Assembly: GCA_002375465.1 (NCBI GenBank)
Contig: DFLT01000005.1
Coordinates: 196,601 to 260,600 of the forward strand
DNA: 64,000 nucleotides
Source: Alphaproteobacteria bacterium UBA3612
GTDB lineage: Bacteria > Pseudomonadota > Alphaproteobacteria > Sphingomonadales > Sphingomonadaceae
Direction of reading: 5' to 3'
Shown here: positions 45,934-52,848 of the stretch, piece by piece
Position numbering within the stretch: the first letter of the stretch is position 1
How the letters are laid out: every line of letters begins with the position of its first letter
Translations under genes and position numbers: made by a program
The notes under the pieces: model-generated
What the model was told of the DNA's origin: nothing
Seen by the model: the letters and a program-made list of their open reading frames with translations, nothing else
Database searches by the model: none

Positions 45934-46317
45934 GTGGCTGACAGCACTTCCCCAACCAGGGACCCCGCCATCCGCGTCACAGCCATGCCCGCCGATGCCA
46001 ATGTCTATGGCGACATCTTTGGCGGCTGGCTGATGAGCCTGATGGATTCCGGGGCTGGATTGATTGCGGCGCGTCGGTCCAGCGGGCGTGCGGTTACGGT
46101 CGCCATGAACGGCATGCAATTTCATCATCCCGTAGGCGTGGGTGATGAGGTTTCGGTCTATGGCGAGATCGAGAAAGAGGGTCGCTCATCGATGACGATT
46201 ACCGTCGAAGCGTGGCGTCGGCATCGGCATGAGGAGGAAGCGGTGAAGGTGACGCAGGCCGTCTTTATCTTCGTGGCCGTGGACGACGACGGGCGGCCGC
46301 GTCCGCTTGAAGACTGA
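45934..46317 (+). CDS. Acyl-CoA thioesterase (hotdog fold, YciA-like)
   Basis: 127 residues, starting with GTG at 45934, five bases after the pdhC stop. The hotdog core has ANVYGDIFGGWLMSLMDSGAGLIAARRSS, with the catalytic Asp in the helix, and the central HPVGVGDEVSVYGEI strand. YciA-type enzymes hydrolyse a range of acyl-CoAs including acetyl-CoA. Its place between E2 and E3 of the PDH complex, with tight spacing, suggests it adjusts acetyl-CoA or free CoA near the complex; that is inference. Confidence 0.85.
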   Translation: MADSTSPTRDPAIRVTAMPADANVYGDIFGGWLMSLMDSGAGLIAARRSSGRAVTVAMNGMQFHHPVGVGDEVSVYGEIEKEGRSSMTITVEAWRRHRHEEEAVKVTQAVFIFVAVDDDGRPRPLED

Positions 46318-46328
46318 AGGAGCTCGCA

Positions 46329-47744
46329 ATGGCGAATAGCTATGACCTGATCGTTCTCGGTTCCGGCCCCGGCGGCTATGTCGCCGCCATCCGGGCTGCG
46401 CAGCTGGGCCTAAAGACAGCGATTGTCGAGCGTGAGAAGCTGGGGGGCATCTGCCTGAACTGGGGCTGCATCCCGACAAAGGCGCTGCTTCGCTCCTCCG
46501 AGGTCAAGCACATGATGGACAATGCGAAGGACTATGGCCTCAGTGCGAAAGACGTTGGCTTCGACCTCGCAGCCGTCGTCGAGCGCTCTCGTGGTGTGGC
46601 AGGGCAGCTGAATTCCGGCGTCAAGCATCTGATGAAGAAGAACAAGATCGACGTTCACGAGGGCGAGGGAAAGATTGTCGCGAAGGGCAAGATTGCCGTG
46701 ACGAAGGATGGCAGCAAAACAGACCTTGCCGCCAAGCACATTATTGTCGCTACGGGTGCGCGGGCGCGGGAACTGCCCCATCTGAAGGCAGATGGAAAGC
46801 GCATCTGGACCTATCGACATGCCATGACACCTGAAGAAATGCCCGGCAAGCTGCTGGTTATCGGATCTGGTGCGATCGGCGTGGAATTCGCCAGTTTCTA
46901 TAGCGACATGGGCGCCGATGTCACCATTGTCGAAATGTTGGACCGTATTGTCCCGGTCGAGGACAAGGACATTTCCGCGCACATGCTGAAGCGCTTGGAG
47001 AAGGACGGCATCAAGATACTGACCGAAGCGTCGGTCGAAAAACTGGATGCATCCGGCAAGGGCGTGACGGCATCGATCAAGGACAAATCAGGCAAGACCG
47101 CGACGACGGAATTCAGCCATGTGATCCTCGCCATCGGCATCGCCCCGAACAGTGAAGATATCGGCCTGGAGGATCTAGGCGTGAAAACGGATCGCGGCCA
47201 CATCGTCAACGATGCTTATGGCAAGACGAACATTGACGGCATTTGGGCGCTTGGCGACGTCACCGGACCGCCCTGGCTGGCACATAAGGCAAGTCACGAG
47301 GGGGTTGTCGCGGCGGAAAGCATCGCCGAGTCCCTCGGCAAGGGATCGGGCCATGCGCCGCATCCCATGGACAAGTCGAACATTCCAGGCTGCACATATT
47401 CCCGCCCCCAAATTGCGAGCGTTGGCCTAACCGAGGAAAAAGCCAAGGAGGCCGGCCATAAGCTGAAGATCGGCAAGTTCCCCTTTATCGGCAATGGCAA
47501 GGCAATTGCGCTGGGCGAAGCGGACGGTCTCGTGAAAACCATCTTCGACGCGGAAACCGGTGAATTGCTGGGTGCCCATATGATTGGCGCCGAAGTTACC
47601 GAGCTGATCCAGGGATTTGTCGTGGCCCGGCAGTTGGAGACGACCGAAGAGCAACTGATGCAGACGATCTTTGCGCACCCCACCCTGTCAGAGATGATGC
47701 ATGAAAGCGTCCTCGACGCCTATGGACGCGCGATCCATTATTGA
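46329..47744 (+). CDS. lpdA: Dihydrolipoyl dehydrogenase (E3)
   Basis: 471 residues. The FAD motif GSGPGGYVAAIRAAQ, redox disulfide GGICLNWGCIPTKA, NAD motif GSGAIGVEFA and the C-terminal HAHPTLSE with catalytic His-Glu are all intact. It reoxidises the lipoyl groups of PDH. GGAGCTC precedes the ATG. The downstream lipoprotein gene starts 77 bases later. Confidence 0.95.
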   Translation: MANSYDLIVLGSGPGGYVAAIRAAQLGLKTAIVEREKLGGICLNWGCIPTKALLRSSEVKHMMDNAKDYGLSAKDVGFDLAAVVERSRGVAGQLNSGVKHLMKKNKIDVHEGEGKIVAKGKIAVTKDGSKTDLAAKHIIVATGARARELPHLKADGKRIWTYRHAMTPEEMPGKLLVIGSGAIGVEFASFYSDMGADVTIVEMLDRIVPVEDKDISAHMLKRLEKDGIKILTEASVEKLDASGKGVTASIKDKSGKTATTEFSHVILAIGIAPNSEDIGLEDLGVKTDRGHIVNDAYGKTNIDGIWALGDVTGPPWLAHKASHEGVVAAESIAESLGKGSGHAPHPMDKSNIPGCTYSRPQIASVGLTEEKAKEAGHKLKIGKFPFIGNGKAIALGEADGLVKTIFDAETGELLGAHMIGAEVTELIQGFVVARQLETTEEQLMQTIFAHPTLSEMMHESVLDAYGRAIHY

Positions 47745-47820
47745 AGATTCCAACCTGGCTCGTGGAACGAGTGGCGCTCGTGACACGTTCGTCGCAAAGT
47801 TCCAGATTTCGGAGACGTTT

Positions 47821-48396
47821 ATGCGGCATGTCCTTGGTTACACGCTCCCCCCCGTGTTGCTATTGTTAAGTGCCTGCAATTCCGAGCCGGAGCCTGCCCA
47901 GCAAACTTCGGACGAGTTGGTTGCCGATGCGGAAGCGGATCAGGCCGAAGCACTGGAAACGATCGCCAGCTCCGAAGAGCTTACAGATGCACAGTCATTT
48001 CTGGACAATGTGGTGGCGATCAACACGCTACAGATGGGTCTTGCCGATATTGTAAAGCGCAACGGCGAACGCGAGGATGTGCGTGCCTTTGCCGAGATGA
48101 TTGTCGCCGACCATCGCCGATTGCTGACTGAGCTGAAAGAAGCGGCCGCCGAAACGTCACCCGATCTGGTGTTCAACACCTCCCTGTCGGACGATCAGCA
48201 GGAGGCACTTGCTGAAATGCGTGGAGCACGGAGCGCCGATGATATGTTTTTGGAGCGGGTTCGCGAGGGTAACCGCGAGATAGCCGCGTCCATTGACGAA
48301 GAAATCGCGACTGGCACCTATCCGGCGCTTATTGATTGGGCGAACGCGGCAAAAACGGATGTGACCGCGCATGCGGAAGCATTATCGGCCCTCTAA
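47821..48396 (+). CDS. DUF4142 family lipoprotein
   Basis: 191 residues. The start MRHVLGYT gives a short signal with lipobox LLSAC (Cys19), so the mature protein is a lipoprotein. The body is a four-helix ferritin-like DUF4142 fold (SFLDNVVAINTLQMGLADIV; FAEMIVADHRRLLTEL). These proteins are often stress-related and of unknown function. It is weakly linked to lpdA by 76 bases; a ribosome binding site GGAG precedes the ATG. It converges with the COQ9 gene. Confidence 0.82.
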   Translation: MRHVLGYTLPPVLLLLSACNSEPEPAQQTSDELVADAEADQAEALETIASSEELTDAQSFLDNVVAINTLQMGLADIVKRNGEREDVRAFAEMIVADHRRLLTELKEAAAETSPDLVFNTSLSDDQQEALAEMRGARSADDMFLERVREGNREIAASIDEEIATGTYPALIDWANAAKTDVTAHAEALSAL

Positions 48397-48431
48397 GGGT
48401 CGGAAAATCAAATAGTCCGGGATGGGCCTTG

Positions 48432-49121
48432 TTAGACGCCAGGGTAGCGCAGTCTGCCGAGAAAACGCACCAGGCTGGGGCGTCGCCCGCGTGCACCGGT
48501 CAGGCGGGCTTTGGCTTTTTCGAATTGCATAACGTTCTCGATCCGTCGCGCCAGGAATGCGCGCGTATCGGCAAAATTCTCGCTATCGTCTTGTAACCAG
48601 TACAAGAGCGTCGTCGAATAGACGCCGGACAGGGTGGTTCGCTTTGTGTAATGACTCAGATCGGTGGCGCTGTCCCCGGCGGCGCGCCACATGGCATCGG
48701 CGGTTGTCCACAATGAGCGAATGGACGTTAGTGCATTTTGCGGCATCGCCAGCAGTTTCGATGCCTCTCGCACAGCCTCCTTATGCGGCTGCGCCTGTTC
48801 CAGGCGAATTTCCACCGCGCGACGGATTCGGTCGCGAATGTGCATGTCCGTGATTTTTTCGTCGTGCAATCCTGAAAGCATGTCGCTGTCGGCCACTCGC
48901 AGCCAAGCCTGTACCATCTCGATGGCGCCTGCGGGATATACCAGCCGCACCCGCTCCGCCGGCACATCCAGACGCGCTGCGGCGGCATCGGCCGCCGTCC
49001 AGCCCCAGCCATCGAACACGACGTCGGTCAGCATCTCGCGCACCAGAACCGGACGCAGTTCGTCCAGCGTCATTTCAGAGGGCGGTATGAGGTCTGTCTT
49101 CATCTTTTCGGCTTGGGTCAT
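48432..49121 (-). CDS. COQ9 family ubiquinone biosynthesis protein
   Basis: 229 residues. VFDGWGWTAADAAAARLDV is the COQ9 N-terminal TetR-like region and ATDLSHYTKRTTLSGVYSTTLLYWLQDDS the strongly conserved core. The eukaryotic protein presents ubiquinone intermediates to COQ7; bacterial homologues occur mainly in alphaproteobacteria. Gene symbol is left open as bacterial naming varies. The gene is alone between converging and distant neighbours. Confidence 0.92.
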   Translation of the reverse strand: MTQAEKMKTDLIPPSEMTLDELRPVLVREMLTDVVFDGWGWTAADAAAARLDVPAERVRLVYPAGAIEMVQAWLRVADSDMLSGLHDEKITDMHIRDRIRRAVEIRLEQAQPHKEAVREASKLLAMPQNALTSIRSLWTTADAMWRAAGDSATDLSHYTKRTTLSGVYSTTLLYWLQDDSENFADTRAFLARRIENVMQFEKAKARLTGARGRRPSLVRFLGRLRYPGV

Positions 49122-49190
49122 GCCCCATGATGCGCCACGCGCAGCCGCGACTCAAGCCTGGCGCGGCAATGCGTAGCGGCGCCGGTTGTC

Positions 49191-49787
49191 CTAGCCGCCA
49201 TATTTCACCGAACAGCCATAGGCGCGGGTGGCCGCGGGTGAGGGCGCCTTGCCGGCCGCAACGGCGTTAAGCGCGCCCGACACGTAATTGGTCGCGCCTT
49301 TCACGTCCTCCAGCTTCGCGGTCGGCTTATCGTCGATGGCGCCCATATAGCGGAGTACGCCTTTCCCATCGATGACATACAAGTGCGGGGTTGCGCTGGC
49401 ACCATAGGCGCGCCCGATTTTACCGTCATGGTCGAGCAGATATGCGGCCTGCGTCGTGTCGTTTTCGGCCATCTCAGCCTTTGCAGCGGCGCCGTCGACA
49501 TATCCCTGCTTTCCGGCCGAAGATGAGTTTACCGTCAGCCAGACAATGCCGTTTGCGGCCGCATCCTTTTGCAGGGCCTGCATATTGCCAGACTTATAGT
49601 GCTTTTGCACATAGGGGCAGCCCTTGTTGGTCCACTCCAGAACAACTGTTTTTCCGCGATAATCGGATAGCGAGACCGTTTCGCCCGACGCGGAGGTCGC
49701 GGTGAACGCGGGGGCAGGGGCGCCGACGCGGGGGGCGGCAAACGCAGGTGCCGCGATCAAGGCGGCGCATAGCAACATGGTCCTCAT
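49191..49787 (-). CDS. Exported redoxin family protein with a single active-site Cys
   Basis: 198 residues with a signal peptide ending FAAP (about residue 18). The thioredoxin fold is of AhpC/TSA type: VGAPAPAFTATSASGETVSLSDYRGKTVVLEW then NKGCPYVQKHY, and the cis-Pro in ATPHLYV. The active site is GCPYV, so only the first Cys of a CxxC is present; a second Cys occurs near the C-terminus (YGCSV). It may act as a periplasmic peroxiredoxin-like reductant. It follows the DsbD-type reductase gene by 30 bases on the same strand, a likely electron donor. Confidence 0.82.
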   Translation of the reverse strand: MRTMLLCAALIAAPAFAAPRVGAPAPAFTATSASGETVSLSDYRGKTVVLEWTNKGCPYVQKHYKSGNMQALQKDAAANGIVWLTVNSSSAGKQGYVDGAAAKAEMAENDTTQAAYLLDHDGKIGRAYGASATPHLYVIDGKGVLRYMGAIDDKPTAKLEDVKGATNYVSGALNAVAAGKAPSPAATRAYGCSVKYGG

Positions 49788-49817
49788 TTCGGTCCTCTCC
49801 TCCAGCTTTATGCGGCG

Positions 49818-51872
49818 CTACGCCGCTCCTCCATCATCCTTCGCGAGCGCTGTCAGCATGTCGGCACTCAACAATTGCGGCAGAATCTGCGCATCTTCGC
49901 CCGGAGCGAAGTAAACGTAAAGGGGCACGCCGGCGCGGCCATATTGTGTCAGGAATTCCGTGATAACGGGATCTGCGCGGGTCCAGTCACCCATCAGGGT
50001 GACGATCCCCGCATCATCAAATGCCTTATGTACGCTCGCCTCGGACAGCGCGCCCTTTTCGTTAACCTTGCACGTGATGCACCAGTCAGCGGTAAAATAA
50101 AGAAAAGCGGGCGTCTGCTCGGCGCGCAACTCCGCAAGGCGTTCAGGAGAATAAGGGCTGCTTGCGAGAAGCCGCCCGCTCGCTGTTTCCGTCACCGCCT
50201 CGGTTCTATCGGCGGGCACCAGCAGGATAACGGCCAGCGAGGCGAGGACGGCCCCCATCGGTGCGGGTGTCCTGCGCGCATTACCCAGCCACCACAGGGC
50301 AAGCCCGATCAGAACGGCGCCGGACAGCCCGATGATCAAGCCATCTACGCCTGACTGTTGCCCCAAGACCCATGCGAGTGCGAGTGCGGTTGCAAACATC
50401 GGCAAGCTCAGCAGGCGCCGCATCCGCTCCATCCACGGGCCGGGTCGTGGCAGGCGGTCGCGCAAGGCCGGTACGAAACCGATCAGCAGGAAAGGCAGCG
50501 CCAGACCCAGGCCCAGGCCCAGAAAGATCATCATCGCTGCGGGTGCGGTCATGATCAGCGCCGCGCCAAGTGCGGCGCCCATGAACGGGCCTGTGCAGGG
50601 CGTTGCGACCACGGCGGCGAGTGCGCCGGTCCAGAAGGCGCCGGATCTTCCGCCGGCGGCAGCGCGGCCGTCCCCGGAGAAGGACAGGCTGGGAAGCTCG
50701 AACAAGCCTGCCAGATTGAGCGCGATTGCGGTGACGAGCAGCAGCAGGAAGGTTACGACGCGCGGATCCTGTAGTTGAAAAGCCCAGCCGATGCTGGCGC
50801 CGCCGGCGCGCAGGGCGAGCAGTGCGCCGCCCAACAGAAGAACCGTCAGGACAACACCTGCGGAATAGAATGTCGCCTCTTCCCGCGCGGCCTTGGGGGA
50901 CGCGCCCCCCTTGGCGAGGCTCAACGCCTTCAGGCTGAGGATCGGAAAAACGCATGGCATGACGTTGAGGAACAGTCCGCCCAGAAGGGCCAGGCCGAAA
51001 GCCAAGAGCACCGGGGTGGCTCCAGATGTCGGAGCCCCCGCAGGCTTGTCTTCAGCGGCGAGGGGGATGCCTGCGGCGGGGACATCCCCGGGGGTGAGGA
51101 TGATTTCGCTGCCCACGGATTCCTGACCATAGGTCAGCTTCAGCACGCCGGGAATCTCCGCCAGATCCGGATTGAACCCGGCGGTGGTTTCAACGATCAG
51201 GCGAGCGCCGTCCCGGGTCGCCGCCTGCGGCGCGTTATAGTCAATGGCGCCATCGACAGCCGGGAAGAAATAGGCGTCGGTGACGTCTTCCGCCCGTGGC
51301 ACCTCGACGGCAAAGCGGATCTGGTCCTGATCGACGGAGAAACTTGCGGGCCAATCGGGGGTCGCGGGCAGGGCGCTGCGATACTCCGCCAATTGGCGCT
51401 CGCCAATGGCGACATCGTTCAAATCAACCGAAAACTGCGCATTTTCCGGCACGCAGATGCTATCGTCGCACACCAGATAGTCGAATGTCACCTCGACGGG
51501 TTGTGCGCCCGTCTCAGGCAGTCCGGTGATGTTGACCAACAGCGCCGCTGGCTGTTCGAAAACATAGTTCATGATGCGGGAAACGACAAAGCGGGAAGGT
51601 GTGGGATAGACGATCCCGCCCGCGCTTCCGCCAGACGGCAGCGTCCATTCAGCGGTGGATTCGACCCCTGCCGCGCCGGGGTTCTTCCAATAGGTATGCC
51701 AGCCCTCCTCCGGCGTGACCAGGATCACGGCTGTGCGGCTATCACCGGTCTGCGGCCCCGCCTGCAGTTCCACGCGCGCGTGAGGGTTGCTGACGATCTG
51801 TGCCGCCACCGGGAAAGCGATGAGCGCCAAAAGCGCGGCCAGCAAAGGACGAAGTACCCGCATGTCGGCCAT
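49818..51872 (-). CDS. dsbD: DsbD family protein-disulfide reductase
   Basis: 684 residues from MADMRVLRP (an ATG three codons later is equally possible). The signal peptide is followed by an N-terminal periplasmic domain with CDDSICVP, then eight membrane segments with MPCVFPIL and ATPCTGPFMG, the membrane disulfide pair, and a C-terminal thioredoxin domain with ADWCITCKVNEK. It moves electrons from cytoplasmic thioredoxin to periplasmic partners; the redoxin encoded next is a candidate. The 91-base spacer to marR includes a 5'-region without other genes. Confidence 0.9.
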   Translation of the reverse strand: MADMRVLRPLLAALLALIAFPVAAQIVSNPHARVELQAGPQTGDSRTAVILVTPEEGWHTYWKNPGAAGVESTAEWTLPSGGSAGGIVYPTPSRFVVSRIMNYVFEQPAALLVNITGLPETGAQPVEVTFDYLVCDDSICVPENAQFSVDLNDVAIGERQLAEYRSALPATPDWPASFSVDQDQIRFAVEVPRAEDVTDAYFFPAVDGAIDYNAPQAATRDGARLIVETTAGFNPDLAEIPGVLKLTYGQESVGSEIILTPGDVPAAGIPLAAEDKPAGAPTSGATPVLLAFGLALLGGLFLNVMPCVFPILSLKALSLAKGGASPKAAREEATFYSAGVVLTVLLLGGALLALRAGGASIGWAFQLQDPRVVTFLLLLVTAIALNLAGLFELPSLSFSGDGRAAAGGRSGAFWTGALAAVVATPCTGPFMGAALGAALIMTAPAAMMIFLGLGLGLALPFLLIGFVPALRDRLPRPGPWMERMRRLLSLPMFATALALAWVLGQQSGVDGLIIGLSGAVLIGLALWWLGNARRTPAPMGAVLASLAVILLVPADRTEAVTETASGRLLASSPYSPERLAELRAEQTPAFLYFTADWCITCKVNEKGALSEASVHKAFDDAGIVTLMGDWTRADPVITEFLTQYGRAGVPLYVYFAPGEDAQILPQLLSADMLTALAKDDGGAA

Positions 51873-51991
51873 GCTACCTGTTTCAGCGTACCGCTGCAAA
51901 GCGCTCAATAGCATGGGCGCGGTTTATGACGTTCACTACGCCGACTGTTCACACGAGGGGGCATTGCCAATAGCAGCCCTCTCGTCCGGTT

Positions 51992-52474
51992 TCACGAATT
52001 GTCGAAAGGGTCGGTCTCTTCGGGGCCGCTACGGGCGTTGAGCTTGTTCAAAAGGTGAATAGCCTGATCTATTTCCGCATCCGAGAGCGAGACGAACATA
52101 TTATCGACGATCTCCTCATGCTGTGCGGCAAGTTTGTTAAAGGTGGCATGGCCCTGGGGCGTTAGTGAGACATAGAAGGTCCGGCGGTCGTTCGGCGCCG
52201 TCCGCCGCGCAACCAGGCCATCTTCCACCAGCCGGTTAATGATGCCCGTAACGTTCCCGTTCGACACCAGCATCAGCTGGGAAAGTTCGCCCATAGACAA
52301 TTCCGCCTGAGCGCGGTCGAGCGCGGCGAGGACGTCGAAACGGGGCAGAGTGCTGTCGCAATTTGCCCGCAGGTGCGAGCGGATCTTCTTTTCAATAATT
52401 CTGGTGGAGGCGAGCATGCGCAGCCACAACCGCAGAGACTGTTTCGAATGCATCTTGCTGGTAGCCAAATTCAT
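51992..52474 (-). CDS. MarR family transcriptional regulator of the catabolic cassette
   Basis: 160 residues. The winged helix is LSMGELSQLMLVSNGNVTGIINRLVEDGLVARRTAPNDRR with the usual Asp-Arg wing (continuous motif described at about residues 63-102). Long N- and C-terminal helices form the dimer. MarR proteins of this type commonly sense aromatic acids or their CoA esters. The gene is divergent from the TonB receptor gene, 374 bases away, and probably regulates that operon. Its ATG overlaps the stop of a six-codon leader ORF, and the gene has no good ribosome binding site of its own. Confidence 0.87.
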   Translation of the reverse strand: MNLATSKMHSKQSLRLWLRMLASTRIIEKKIRSHLRANCDSTLPRFDVLAALDRAQAELSMGELSQLMLVSNGNVTGIINRLVEDGLVARRTAPNDRRTFYVSLTPQGHATFNKLAAQHEEIVDNMFVSLSDAEIDQAIHLLNKLNARSGPEETDPFDNS

Positions 52475-52491
52475 TCACTCGAGTCTTTCAT
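52471..52491 (-). CDS. Six-codon leader ORF coupled to the marR-type gene
   Basis: On the minus strand AAGGAG (52506-52501) is followed after nine bases by ATG and the codons for MKDSSE, ending in TGA that overlaps the regulator's ATG (ATGA at 52474-52471). The strong Shine-Dalgarno sequence belongs to this ORF, not to the regulator, whose ATG is 26 bases from it. This suggests that translation of the regulator depends on reinitiation. A single-base error upstream could also explain it. Confidence 0.45.
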   Translation of the reverse strand: MKDSSE

Positions 52492-52848
52492 AGGATCGTA
52501 CTCCTTATTCATTTGGCGAAGCTTGTCGATATCGGGTTGCGCGCGAACGATTTATCGTAGTCCAGCGTGTACCACTTTTACCGTTCTATGACATCTAAGA
52601 GGAGGATAATTTCATAAAGTCAAAGTGTTATATAGACTTTCTTGCTTGCGCCATTGCTTCCTTGACAAAGGTTTTCGAATCAGCGACCATTTCAAGTCTA
52701 AAATAAAGGGATCAGCTTCAGATTGGCTTTATTGGTTTAGCGTAATAATATTTCTGATCTGACTCACGATTACATAACGCCTTGGGAGGGGCGTGGCGGC
52801 TGGCGCTACGAGTATATTCAGCCTGTAATGGGAATGAGGGGGAACATA
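52475..52848. other. AT-rich divergent regulatory region of the catabolic cassette
   Basis: The 374 bases hold the leader ORF and AAGGAG of the regulator at the left, a candidate sigma-70 promoter at 52723-52751 for the rightward operon, and several inverted repeats that could be regulator sites: AAAGTC (52616-52621)/GACTTT (52635-52640) and GATCAG (52710-52715)/CTGATC (52754-52759), the latter flanking the promoter. No other gene or RNA is evident. Confidence 0.55.
52723..52751 (+). promoter_or_regulatory. Candidate sigma-70 promoter of the TonB receptor operon
   Basis: TTGGCT (52723-52728), 17 bases, then TAATAT (52746-52751). Start of transcription would be near 52758, about 90 bases before the ATG at 52849. 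Both elements match four of six consensus bases. It is flanked by the GATCAG/CTGATC inverted repeat. Confidence 0.4.
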
